Assembly: GCF_900168055.1 (NCBI RefSeq)
Contig: NZ_FUYS01000008.1
Coordinates: 124,001-188,000 of the forward strand
Reading direction: 5' to 3'
Length of the DNA: 64,000 nt
Origin: Parapedobacter luteus
Lineage (GTDB): Bacteria > Bacteroidota > Bacteroidia > Sphingobacteriales > Sphingobacteriaceae
Shown here: piece by piece, positions 1-8,286 of the stretch
Position numbering within the stretch: position 1 is the first letter of the stretch
How the letters are laid out: each line of letters opens with the position of its first letter
Position numbers and translations under genes: made by a program
The notes under the pieces: generated by a model
Seen by the model: only the letters and a program-made list of their open reading frames with translations
Database searches by the model: none
What the model was told of the DNA's origin: nothing

Positions 1-1032
1 ATAATCTTCCAGTACTTGTGCCCGATGTTTTTTGTTGTTCAATAGGCGGTTAAGCTCTTCGGAAATGTTTTCTACGGTACACTCCTTTTGGATGAGCTCG
101 CGGACAGCTGGTTTGTCCAAAATGAGGTTGACCAAGCTGATGTGTTTAACTTGGATAAGCCACCGGCCGATGGCGACAGATAAGGGGTGGGCTTTGTATA
201 CGACCACTTGGGGTACGTCAAACAATGCCGTTTCCAAGGTAGCCGTACCACTGGCCACGACAGCTACTTCGGCATGTTTGAGTAAGTCATATGTTGCATC
301 AAAAACTATGGGAAGGTTGGCTTCCCCCATATGCTGCCGGTAATATTCGGGGGTGAAATTGGGTGCTCCGGCTACCACGCAGTGATGAGCGGGAAAGCGG
401 AAAGATAATTGGCTCATAATGGGAAGCAGCTTGCTGATCTCCATGTGCCGGCTACCTGGAAGCAGTGCGATAATGGGTCTGCCTGTAAGGCCATGTGCAT
501 CGCGGAAGCGTTCGTTATAGGAGTAATCGGCAATGGCATCCAACAACGGATTGCCAACATAATCGACATCCATGTGCCACTTTCGATAGAAATCAACTTC
601 AAAGGGGAGGATACAAAATAGCTTATCCACCACGCGTTTGATTTTCAATACCCTCCGTTGGTTCCAAGCCCAGACTTTGGGCGAAATATAATAGCATACC
701 TTGATCCCGTTTTTTTTGGCGAAAGACGCGATTTTAAGGTTAAAGCCGGGAAAGTCGATCAAGATAAGGCAGTTTGGCTGATAAGCCAAGAGGTCTGCTT
801 TCACACGACGTAGGTTGGCGGAGATGGCGCGGATATTAGCCAACACTTCCACAAATCCCATAAAAGCCATTTCAGAGGTGTGAATAACGGCTTTTTCGCC
901 GGAGGCTCCTTGCATGCGGTCACCGCCGACCACGCGGAATTGTGCTTCCGTATCCTGTTTTTTTAGTGCCAGAATTAGGTTAGCGCCATGTAGATCGCCC
1001 GATGTTTCGCCTGCAATGATATAGTATTTCAT
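1..1032 (-). CDS. lpxB: Lipid-A-disaccharide synthase (3' end cut by window edge)
   Basis: GT19 glycosyltransferase that joins UDP-2,3-diacylglucosamine and lipid X into the lipid A disaccharide at the inner face of the inner membrane. The reading frame begins with an ATG at 1032 (MKYYIIAGETSGDLHGANL, the typical LpxB N-terminus with the GETSGD motif) and runs open to base 1, 344 codons. Family members are about 370-380 residues, so only a short C-terminal piece is missing. Later motifs seen include YYISPKVWAWNQRR, LLPGSRHMEI and the nucleotide-sugar binding stretch VVASGTATLETALF. Its presence means the cell makes a Gram-negative outer membrane with lipid A. The next gene upstream, a porin, is 54 bp away on the same strand. 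Confidence 0.96.
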   Translation of the reverse strand, partial: MKYYIIAGETSGDLHGANLILALKKQDTEAQFRVVGGDRMQGASGEKAVIHTSEMAFMGFVEVLANIRAISANLRRVKADLLAYQPNCLILIDFPGFNLKIASFAKKNGIKVCYYISPKVWAWNQRRVLKIKRVVDKLFCILPFEVDFYRKWHMDVDYVGNPLLDAIADYSYNERFRDAHGLTGRPIIALLPGSRHMEISKLLPIMSQLSFRFPAHHCVVAGAPNFTPEYYRQHMGEANLPIVFDATYDLLKHAEVAVVASGTATLETALFDVPQVVVYKAHPLSVAIGRWLIQVKHISLVNLILDKPAVRELIQKECTVENISEELNRLLNNKKHRAQVLEDY

Positions 1033-1086
1033 GACGTAAAAATAAGGTTTTCCAATAACGTTTAACGCCGGATTCTGATACCCGTC

Positions 1087-2295
1087 TTAAATCCCTAGTT
1101 CGATCTGAAAAGTTGCCGCCCAGTTATTCCCATCATGGCTTGTCCGATAAGTGCCGTCTTCGACGTTATAGCTTGCATTGAATTGCAGCTTTAGGCGGTG
1201 TGCACGGAAATATTTAGTCAGGCCCAATTCGATAACCTCGGTCTGCGCCTCGTAGGCGCGGATATCCCGATGGGGTTTGATCCACGTGTAGCGGCCGGCA
1301 ATTTCGTAGCCCAGTTTTCTGTCTAGGAGATAAGACAGCTGCTGGTTTACGCCCTGTCCCTTAAAGGCATAGGTAACTTCCCCGTCCTCGTCGGTAGTAA
1401 ATGGATTGTCGACGCCTCGTTTCATGTATTCGACCTGGTAGGCCCATCCGCGGTATTTGAAGATGGCGTCATAAAACGTAGTTTTGAGCGTCAGGGGCGT
1501 CATGACATATGTGCCCGTCTGGCCTCCGGTACGCGTTGTCCGGTCGTTATAGCTGTACCCGCCGCCGAAGGAAAGTTTGGGCGTTTCCTCGTATTCAAGG
1601 TCGCCTTCATAATAATCGCCCTCATTCGTGAATTCGCCCAGTGGGAGGAACTCCGCCCGGCCGGTGTACGCAAGGCCGTTGTCCGTGGTGGTGGACACGC
1701 GGCCTTCCCCGGTGCTAATGGCTCCTTTAAGATGAATGGGGATTGCTCCGATTTTAGGCGAGTAATACGCTTTGATGCCGAAATCGCGGTCGATGTTGAA
1801 CGTTGCGTTGACGAGCGACCGTTCGGCAAATTGCAGTTCTCCGGAGGAGTTTACCCGCTGGCGGTTTCCCGGAAGCTTGTTTTGCCCAAAAGCGACATAA
1901 AAGTTATCCGTGAAGCTGTAGAAAACAACCGCATCCCGCACAATATTTACCACATCTGTGTCGTCGTAATCTTGATCGCCGCGTGTAAATCCAAGCTGAA
2001 TGCTGTAAGACAGCCTGGGATTATAGATGTAGCCATCCATGCGCAGCCTAAGCCGTCTGATGCGGGCTTCAAAGTCTTCGGCTCCTAAATCATCCCCCCC
2101 GATGGTCGTATATTTCAACCGGTTTTGCATCCTGAACCTGAAGTTGATGTAGAAGGTCGAGTCATCGCCGGTATATTGAATGCCTTTGAAGTCTTCGATG
2201 GTCGGGCGTTCGTCACGCTGGCGCTGGGCAAAGGATGAGCTGCAAAATCCGATACTCAACGCGAGGATGAAAAGAGTAAGGAGCCGATAGTTCAT
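1087..2295 (-). CDS. Phosphate-selective porin O/P family outer-membrane protein
   Basis: A 402-residue protein with a cleavable signal peptide (hydrophobic stretch ending SSSFAQ) followed by a sequence dominated by alternating aromatic/polar beta strands and ending ATFQIELGI, typical of an outer-membrane beta barrel. The early GIQYTGDDSTFYINFRFRMQ stretch and the overall pattern match the OprO/OprP-type porin family (Pfam Porin_O_P) that is common in Bacteroidota. Family knowledge suggests anion or phosphate passage, but the substrate cannot be read from the sequence. It lies on the same strand as lpxB and aguA but is separated from each by 54 and about 95 bp, so cotranscription is uncertain. 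Confidence 0.8.
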   Translation of the reverse strand: MNYRLLTLFILALSIGFCSSSFAQRQRDERPTIEDFKGIQYTGDDSTFYINFRFRMQNRLKYTTIGGDDLGAEDFEARIRRLRLRMDGYIYNPRLSYSIQLGFTRGDQDYDDTDVVNIVRDAVVFYSFTDNFYVAFGQNKLPGNRQRVNSSGELQFAERSLVNATFNIDRDFGIKAYYSPKIGAIPIHLKGAISTGEGRVSTTTDNGLAYTGRAEFLPLGEFTNEGDYYEGDLEYEETPKLSFGGGYSYNDRTTRTGGQTGTYVMTPLTLKTTFYDAIFKYRGWAYQVEYMKRGVDNPFTTDEDGEVTYAFKGQGVNQQLSYLLDRKLGYEIAGRYTWIKPHRDIRAYEAQTEVIELGLTKYFRAHRLKLQFNASYNVEDGTYRTSHDGNNWAATFQIELGI

Positions 2296-2389
2296 GTAAT
2301 GTGTGGGTTAAATTTCGGTTACGAATATCTAACGGTAACGTTATCGCATTGTTTGTTTAATGTTAAGTGATTATTAACTTTCCTCTACA

Positions 2390-3490
2390 TTACACAACGT
2401 CCGGCTCCTGCTGGCTGAGGCAATGCCAACTGCCAAGGCCCCAAATAATATCTGTACTGTCGATGCCTACTACACGGCGTTCAGGGAAGCATGCTGAGAG
2501 GATATCCAAGGCTTTTTGATCGTTGGAATCATCCCGATAAGTGGGCACTATCACTGCGGCATTGGCAATATAAAAGTTGGCATAAGAGGCCGGTAGCCGC
2601 TGGCCATCGTAAATAACGGGTTTCGGCATGGGCAATTCGATGATTTTGAGCGGCTTGCCATCCGGTAGGCGCATTTTTTTGAGCAACTGAAGGTTGTCCT
2701 GCAAGATGGAGTAGTTTTCATCTGATCGATTTTCCTCGATCACGGTTACGACGGTGTCGGCATTGACAAAACGGGTAATGTCGTCAATGTGGCCATCGGT
2801 ATCATCGCCCACGATACCGTCGCCGAGCCAAAGTACCTGTGATGCGCCATAATAGGCATATAGATAGGCCTCAATTTGCTGCTGATTCAACTGTGGGTTA
2901 CGGTTTTTATTCAGTAAACAAGCCATACTGGTCAAGATGGTCCCTGCGCCGTTAAAATCCACCGACCCGCCTTCCATGACAATACCGGGATGGTAGACCG
3001 GAATGCCGAGCGCCTCGCCTACAAGCGTCGGAATAACATCGTCCTGCTCATACGGCGGATATTTATTCCCCCATGCATTGTACCCCCAGTCCACGATGAC
3101 CTTTGGGACGGCAGCTTCCGGGTTAATTAGGAATGCAGGCCCGTGGTCGCGGCACCAAGCGTCATCCGTCGGATGGTGATAAAAAGTGACGGCAGAGAGA
3201 TCCACGTTCGCATTGATCAGGTGTTCGCTTGCGAATGCCTCCATGGCCGCATCTTTAACATTGATGCATACGTGTTCACCAGCGGATATTTCCCTGATGA
3301 ATTGCGAATAAGGCGCAAAAACAGCGTCCAGTTTGCCGGGCCAGCTTGCTTCTTTATGGGGCCAGCTCAACCAAGTGGCCCGGTGCGGGTGCCATTCCGC
3401 GGGGAATTGATAGCCGGATGCTTTTGGCGTTTGGGAGTCTGGAGTTGGAAGTCCCGACCCTGAAGCGGTGTATTGCGATTTAGTTGTCAT
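2390..3490 (-). CDS. aguA: Agmatine deiminase
   Basis: Hydrolyses agmatine to N-carbamoylputrescine and ammonia in the cytoplasm, the first step of the arginine-to-putrescine route. The 366-residue protein has the peptidylarginine-deiminase fold signatures: FPAEWHPHRATWLSWPHKE near the N-terminus, MEGGSVDFNGAGTIL, GDDTDGHIDDITRF (catalytic Asp/His) and the C-terminal nucleophile in GLGSWHCLSQQEP (Cys357). The partner aguB lies 53 bp upstream on the same strand, giving the complete pathway. Oddity: residues about 9-23, before the conserved domain, are encoded by four degenerate 7-base repeats (3430-3457), and no Met follows that could serve as an alternative start before the domain. Confidence 0.95.
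   Translation of the reverse strand: MTTKSQYTASGSGLPTPDSQTPKASGYQFPAEWHPHRATWLSWPHKEASWPGKLDAVFAPYSQFIREISAGEHVCINVKDAAMEAFASEHLINANVDLSAVTFYHHPTDDAWCRDHGPAFLINPEAAVPKVIVDWGYNAWGNKYPPYEQDDVIPTLVGEALGIPVYHPGIVMEGGSVDFNGAGTILTSMACLLNKNRNPQLNQQQIEAYLYAYYGASQVLWLGDGIVGDDTDGHIDDITRFVNADTVVTVIEENRSDENYSILQDNLQLLKKMRLPDGKPLKIIELPMPKPVIYDGQRLPASYANFYIANAAVIVPTYRDDSNDQKALDILSACFPERRVVGIDSTDIIWGLGSWHCLSQQEPDVV
3430..3457. repeat. Degenerate heptanucleotide array inside aguA
   Basis: Four consecutive 7-base units on the plus strand: TTTGGGA, GTCTGGA, GTTGGAA, GTCCCGA. They encode part of the N-terminal extension of the agmatine deiminase (reading SGLPTPDSQTPK). The same unit (GTCnGGA) occurs three times at 52818-52838. 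Confidence 0.65.
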
Positions 3491-3543
3491 TGATCAACGT
3501 GTTTTTACTTCCTTCCATGGTTCTTTTTGGCAGCTCCCCACTG

Positions 3544-4416
3544 CTATTCATCAATAAACCGTTTAGTAATGGGCTGGTAACTATCTATCCGCCTGTCGCG
3601 CAGGAAAGGCCAATGTTTACGGAAATAATCGGACTGCGTCAGGTCGACCTCAGTAACTTCAGTTTCCTCGGCATCATGCGAGGCGAGGTAAAGCAATCGG
3701 CCCTGTGCGTTGGTAATAAAACTACCTCCCCAGAATTTCATTGCGCCATCCTGTTCAAACCCTACGCGGTTGACGCTGACCACCGGCAATCCATTGGCCA
3801 CCGAGTGGCTCCGTTGGATGGTTTGCCAGGCATTATATTGATCTTGGTTGGTCTCCTCGTCTTGGTCGGCGGCCCAGCCGATGGCGGTAGGAAAGAAGAG
3901 GATTTCGGCGCCCATCAAAGCTGTGATGCGCGCGGCCTCGGGGTACCACTGGTCCCAGCAGATCAATACGCCGATGGTTGCATATTTTGTCTTGAAGACC
4001 TTATAGCCCAAATCGCCAGGTGTGAAATAAAATTTTTCATAGTACCCCGGATCGTCAGGGATATGCATTTTCCGGTATTTTCCCAAATACGCACCGTCGG
4101 CATCGATTACCGCCGTGGTGTTGTGATATAAGCCTTCTGTGCGTTTTTCGAACAAGGAAGCAATTATGACCACACCTAATTCCGCAGCGACGGCTTGCAA
4201 AGCTTCGGTTGACGGCCCTGGAATGGGCTCGGCCAGTTCGAAGTTGTCGTAATCTTCCACATCGCAGAAGTAAAGCGATGTAAACAGCTCCTGCAAACAG
4301 ATAATTTGCGCGCCCTTAGACGCGGCTACACGGATTTGATCCACCGCTTTGGCAAGATTGGCGGCCTTATCTGCCACACAGCTCATCTGCACGGTCCCTA
4401 TCTTTACTTTAGTCAT
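3544..4416 (-). CDS. aguB: N-carbamoylputrescine amidase
   Basis: Nitrilase-superfamily amidase that turns N-carbamoylputrescine into putrescine, CO2 and ammonia, completing the pathway begun by the neighbouring agmatine deiminase. With the start at 4416 (MTKVKIGTVQMSC) the protein has 290 residues, the usual length. The Glu-Lys-Cys triad is visible as Glu43 (CLQEL), Lys116 (KYRKMHIP) and Cys153 (GVLICWDQWYPEAAR). The frame is open to 4494, but those extra codons are unlike the family and contain a TATTTTTG promoter box (4441-4448, minus strand), which supports the inner start. It is divergent from the gene at 4542 across a perfect 19-bp palindrome. Confidence 0.96.
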   Translation of the reverse strand: MTKVKIGTVQMSCVADKAANLAKAVDQIRVAASKGAQIICLQELFTSLYFCDVEDYDNFELAEPIPGPSTEALQAVAAELGVVIIASLFEKRTEGLYHNTTAVIDADGAYLGKYRKMHIPDDPGYYEKFYFTPGDLGYKVFKTKYATIGVLICWDQWYPEAARITALMGAEILFFPTAIGWAADQDEETNQDQYNAWQTIQRSHSVANGLPVVSVNRVGFEQDGAMKFWGGSFITNAQGRLLYLASHDAEETEVTEVDLTQSDYFRKHWPFLRDRRIDSYQPITKRFIDE

Positions 4417-4440
4417 GATGATGTCGTAATTATTGAACTG

Positions 4441-4448
4441 CAAAAATA
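4441..4448 (-). promoter_or_regulatory. Probable -7 promoter box of aguBA
   Basis: TATTTTTG on the minus strand matches the Bacteroidota -7 consensus TAnnTTTG, 24 bases before the aguB ATG. No clear TTG lies at the right distance upstream, so the support is the -7 box alone. Confidence 0.45.
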
Positions 4449-4514
4449 CGAAAACTATGCCAATAACCCCTGTTGCCGAGGCGGATAAAAACACTTATAA
4501 ACTGACGAATAGGT

Positions 4515-4533
4515 TTTACGAAAATTTCGTAAA
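4515..4533. promoter_or_regulatory. 19-bp perfect palindrome between divergent genes
   Basis: Nine-base arms TTTACGAAA and TTTCGTAAA around a central A, in the divergent region between aguB and the gene at 4542. It overlaps a -7-like TAAATTAG (4530-4537) of the rightward gene, an operator-like position. Confidence 0.5.
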
Positions 4534-4541
4534 TTAGCGCT

Positions 4542-5792
4542 GTGAGAACACCTATAATGGTATTGCTGGCAGCGGCCATCGGTTGGCTTGCGCCCGTCTA
4601 TGCACAACAGCGGCTTGTGGGTAAGGTGGTGCGCGCTGAAAATGACGAACCGATCGCAGGTGCAAGCGTATTTATCAACAATACGACGTATGGCACCAGT
4701 TCGGCAAACAATGGAGACTTTGAATTGCCGGCGATTGCAACGGGCACGTACGAGATAATCGTTTCGGCAGTGGGCTATCATACCTATGCGATGCCAATCG
4801 ATCTTTCCGGACGGCAGCCGGCATTCCTGCATATCAAGCTGGAAGCGAAGCAGACGATGCTAGAGGAAGTGGAAGTAGTAGCTTTTGAAGCGAATGGGTG
4901 GAAGCAATGGGGGCGGCTCTTCCTTGAAGTGTTTATTGGCACTTCACCCAATGCCGATAAGACGCTGCTCCTGAATCCGGAGGTGTTGCGTTTTCGGCAC
5001 TACCGGGATGAAGGGTATCTCGAAGCGATAGCCACGGCGCCGCTGGTTATTAAAAACCGTTCGTTGGGATACACCGTCGAATATGTGCTTGAAAATTTCC
5101 GCGTAGATTTTCGCAACCGTATTAACCAATATGCAGGGTATCCCCATTTTATAGAAATGGCCGGAGGGGCGCGTAGCCGGCGGGTTTACGCGAAGCGGCG
5201 GAAGGCAACTTATCAGACATCTTTGATGCATTTTATGCGTAGCTTATACCAAGGTTCCCTAAGTGAGGATGGATTCGAGGTGCGTCGTATGCAGCGCAAA
5301 CCGAATGAAGAAAAGCGGAGAGTAAGAACGTTGCAGCGGACCATTTATAAATCGGTCTGGGATACGACACGCCGGATGCATATCTCGGTATTGGCTGACC
5401 CCGTGGTGTATACCGAAGACTCGCTGGCCTATTTCCGTGAAATCATGGCGCAGGATGACGAATTGGTTACTGTTTTTCCGCAGTTGTTAACCGTAGACAG
5501 CTTACTTGTGGACAGTTTGGACGGCCGGAAAAAAATGGTCTTTGAAGATTACCTGCATGTGCAGAACACGCGGCTTAAGGAAGAGCCCGGCTATCTGCGC
5601 CATTTCAATGAAGTGCGTAAGCCGGGCCCTCAAACATCTATGCTGCTGCTCTATGACAACCCTTACATTTGGATTGAGCGCAATGGCAGCTATTTTCCGC
5701 CGCAGAGCCTTTATACCGGATGGTATTGGGCTTGGTGCGATAAAATAGCCGATCTGCTGCCGCTCGATTACAATCCACCCACAGTTGATTAG
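4542..5792 (+). CDS. Secreted protein with carboxypeptidase-like regulatory domain
   Basis: A 416-residue exported protein of unknown role. After a signal peptide ending in VYAQQ, residues about 22-100 form a carboxypeptidase-regulatory-like beta-sandwich (RLVGKVVRAENDEPIAGASV, later IIVSAVGYHTYAMPIDLSG), the domain that also begins SusC proteins. The remaining 300 residues are not a TonB barrel; they are charged and rich in Arg, Tyr and Trp, and were not matched to a known domain. The start used is GTG at 4542; an in-frame ATG at 4557 would also leave a usable signal peptide. The gene is convergent with the propeller lipoprotein at 5800, only 7 bp away. Confidence 0.75.
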   Translation: MRTPIMVLLAAAIGWLAPVYAQQRLVGKVVRAENDEPIAGASVFINNTTYGTSSANNGDFELPAIATGTYEIIVSAVGYHTYAMPIDLSGRQPAFLHIKLEAKQTMLEEVEVVAFEANGWKQWGRLFLEVFIGTSPNADKTLLLNPEVLRFRHYRDEGYLEAIATAPLVIKNRSLGYTVEYVLENFRVDFRNRINQYAGYPHFIEMAGGARSRRVYAKRRKATYQTSLMHFMRSLYQGSLSEDGFEVRRMQRKPNEEKRRVRTLQRTIYKSVWDTTRRMHISVLADPVVYTEDSLAYFREIMAQDDELVTVFPQLLTVDSLLVDSLDGRKKMVFEDYLHVQNTRLKEEPGYLRHFNEVRKPGPQTSMLLLYDNPYIWIERNGSYFPPQSLYTGWYWAWCDKIADLLPLDYNPPTVD

Positions 5793-5799
5793 TAAACTA

Positions 5800-6663
5800 T
5801 CAATATCGCAATTGATACGCTGCCACCTCATTTTTTAGAAAGGTGGGAACGATGACGAGGTCTTTCCCCCGCACGAAGCCGATGTCAGCCGTGTTGGATT
5901 TTTCAGCTTGTGTGTCCAGAATCACGGAGGTTTCGCTTCCACGGATGAAAAAGATCTCTCCATGCCACCTGCTGGCGACAAACGTGCTATCGTTAAGAAT
6001 GATCAACCCATCTCCACCCGTTACTTCCGTATTAATTACTTCCTGGGTATAGTTGCCATCATCGCTGAATTTTTTCAACCCTTCGCCATCGAGGGCATAC
6101 AAGTGGCCGTCGTGGTATTCTAGTCCATTTACATTTTTATTCGTGGTTGAGATGGTCGTATAGCTCCCGTCGGCCGTCATGCTATAAATTTTGCCTGTAC
6201 GGCTATCTGAAAAATAAAGCCGCTCGCCATCGGTGGCGAGGTCGTTCAGGAAAACAGCACTGTCTACCGCAACGGTCTTTTCAATGGTTGCCGAGGACAC
6301 GTCGATGATTTTTACCGCATCAATGTCTGTGACGTAGAGTTTGCCATCAAGCAACGCCATGCCTTTGGGGGCGTGCAAGTCGCCTTCCACCCATTTAATG
6401 TCGCGGATGGTACCGTCGGTATTGAGCACGGAAATAAACCCATCATTGTCTTTCTCTCCGGCATTGGTGTTGCCGTTTGAAACGTAGATAATATCAGCAG
6501 ACGGGTCGTACAAGGCGGATTCCGAGCCCGTAAACACGGTGTCGGTTTTCCAAGAAAGTGTCAGTTCCGGGGCAGCTGGCGCTTCCGTTGAGTCGCTGTT
6601 TTGGACGCCGGTGCATCCCAGTAAAGCCGATGTCGCGGCGGCAAGAAGAATTGAATGTTTCAT
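5800..6663 (-). CDS. SMP-30/NHL-like beta-propeller lipoprotein
   Basis: A 287-residue lipoprotein: the signal peptide ends in a lipobox (SALLGC, Cys17) and is followed by an acidic/Pro-rich spacer. From about residue 35 there are repeated blades such as YDPSADIIYVSNG, GMALLDGKLYVTDIDAV and DLATDGERLYFSDS, the pattern of an SMP-30/gluconolactonase or NHL-type six-blade propeller. Such proteins often bind a sugar lactone or metal, but no catalytic residue could be assigned, so a binding or sensing role is equally possible. It lies alone, convergent with the gene to its left and about 90 bp from the end of rpoN on the same strand. Confidence 0.75.
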   Translation of the reverse strand: MKHSILLAAATSALLGCTGVQNSDSTEAPAAPELTLSWKTDTVFTGSESALYDPSADIIYVSNGNTNAGEKDNDGFISVLNTDGTIRDIKWVEGDLHAPKGMALLDGKLYVTDIDAVKIIDVSSATIEKTVAVDSAVFLNDLATDGERLYFSDSRTGKIYSMTADGSYTTISTTNKNVNGLEYHDGHLYALDGEGLKKFSDDGNYTQEVINTEVTGGDGLIILNDSTFVASRWHGEIFFIRGSETSVILDTQAEKSNTADIGFVRGKDLVIVPTFLKNEVAAYQLRY

Positions 6664-6753
6664 TATATTTAGGAATTTAATTAATAATGCCTATCTATCC
6701 CTCATGGGCACCTGCCTATCGCCCGCCACCGGGGCACTCGCAGCTGTTCACGC

Positions 6754-8232
6754 CTAAAGCTGTTTCCGAAGCCGGGCTACCGGTATTCCCATCGCTTCCC
6801 GGTATTTGGCCACCGTCCGGCGGGCGATGGTGTATCCTTTCTCTTTCAGAATCTCCGTTAATTTTTCGTCGGCCAGCGGCTTGCGTTTATTCTCATTGGA
6901 GATGCATTCTTCCAGAATTTTCTTGACTTCTTTATTGGATACCTCTTCTCCCGTATCCGTCTGTATGGCTTCCGAAAAGAACGATTTCAGCAGGAAGGTG
7001 CCGAATTCGGTTTGTACATACTTGGAATTGGCCACCCGCGAAACGGTCGAAATATCCATGTCAATACGGTCGGCGATATCCTTGAGGATCATGGGTTTCA
7101 ACTTCCGCTCATCAGCCGTAAGGAAATACTCGTACTGATAATTCATAATGGCATTCATGGTTTTGAGCAGTGTTTGCTGTCGCTGCTTGATGGCATCGAT
7201 AAACCATTTTGCTGAATCGAGCTTTTGTTTGACAAACTGCACGGCCTCCTTCATCTTTTTATCCTTTTGTGCCGCTTTGTCATAATGGTCAAACATTTCC
7301 TGGTAGGAGCGGCTCACGCGGAGTTCGGGTGCATTGCGCGCATTGAGGGTCAAATGGAGTACACCGTCGTTGTTGGTGATATGGAAATCCGGGATAATGT
7401 GCAGTTGCTTACCGGCGACGGCACCTGAATCACCAGGCTTGGGGTTAAGTTTGAGAATTTCATTGACGATTTCCTTCAATTCCTCTGAGCTGATGTTGAG
7501 CGCACGCTCCAACTTGTCGTAGTGTTTTTTGGTAAATTCGTCCAAGTAATTCTCTACGATAGCCATTGCTTTTTTGATTACCGGATTTTCCTGATCCTTC
7601 TTGCGCAGTTGTATGAGGAGACACTCCTGGAGGTTGCGGGCGCCGATACCTGCTGGGTCAAATTCCTGGATGACCTTTAGCATTTCTTCCACCTCTTGCT
7701 CTTCGGCGATTACGTTTTGCGAAAACGCCAGATCATCAATGAGTGATGAGATAGGGCGTCGGAGGTATCCATCATCGTCTAAGCTGCCGATGATTTGCTG
7801 TCCGATAAGGAAATCCTTATCGGATAAGGCCAGCAAATCGAGCTGTTGCTGCAGATTTTCAAAGAATGAATTTTGTATAGCAATGGGGATTTCCTTGCGG
7901 TCTTCTTCATCATCGCCGTTGTGTTGACCAGAACCGTAGTCGTAATCGTTGATATCGTCCGTTTGCAAATAGTCGTCTACATTGAATTCGTCAAGTTCTG
8001 CAGACTGATCGTCATCACCAAAGCTATCCTCGTCGGGATCTTTGTCCGGATATTCCTCTACCGGATCATTCATATTAGCCAGGCTGATGTCTTCCAAAGC
8101 CGGGTTTTCTTCCAGTTCTTCCTTGATACGAGCATCCAACGACACCGTCGGCACCTGCAGCAGTTTGATAAACTGGATTTGCTGAGGGGATAATTTTTGT
8201 AATAGCTTTTGTTGTAAGGTCTGTTTCAGCAT
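6754..8232 (-). CDS. rpoN: RNA polymerase sigma-54 factor
   Basis: Alternative sigma factor that needs an AAA+ activator to open promoters. The 492-residue protein shows the full layout: Gln/Leu-rich region I (MLKQTLQQKLLQKLSPQQIQ), a strongly acidic region II (about residues 50-110), the core-binding domain, a helix-turn-helix near residue 400 (DIADRIDMDISTVSRVANSK) and the C-terminal RpoN box ARRTVAKYRE that reads the -24 element. Two TAnnTTTG boxes (TATGTTTG and TATTTTTG on the minus strand, 8248-8265) lie just upstream. A leftover C-terminus of a sigma-54 activator is found at 50577, so activators exist or existed in this genome. Confidence 0.97.
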   Translation of the reverse strand: MLKQTLQQKLLQKLSPQQIQFIKLLQVPTVSLDARIKEELEENPALEDISLANMNDPVEEYPDKDPDEDSFGDDDQSAELDEFNVDDYLQTDDINDYDYGSGQHNGDDEEDRKEIPIAIQNSFFENLQQQLDLLALSDKDFLIGQQIIGSLDDDGYLRRPISSLIDDLAFSQNVIAEEQEVEEMLKVIQEFDPAGIGARNLQECLLIQLRKKDQENPVIKKAMAIVENYLDEFTKKHYDKLERALNISSEELKEIVNEILKLNPKPGDSGAVAGKQLHIIPDFHITNNDGVLHLTLNARNAPELRVSRSYQEMFDHYDKAAQKDKKMKEAVQFVKQKLDSAKWFIDAIKQRQQTLLKTMNAIMNYQYEYFLTADERKLKPMILKDIADRIDMDISTVSRVANSKYVQTEFGTFLLKSFFSEAIQTDTGEEVSNKEVKKILEECISNENKRKPLADEKLTEILKEKGYTIARRTVAKYREAMGIPVARLRKQL

Positions 8233-8247
8233 AACTAATTCACTTCA

Positions 8248-8265
8248 CAAACATACGCAAAAATA
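8248..8265 (-). promoter_or_regulatory. Overlapping -7 boxes upstream of rpoN
   Basis: Minus-strand TATTTTTG (8258-8265) and TATGTTTG (8248-8255) both fit TAnnTTTG, 15-25 bases from the rpoN ATG. No TTG is seen at the expected spacing. Confidence 0.4.
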
Positions 8266-8286
8266 TGGGTTATTAAATAAAAGGAG

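Noticed and set aside
4417-4494. N-terminal extension of aguB
   Set aside because: Contains a promoter box and is unlike the family; the start at 4416 gives the usual length.
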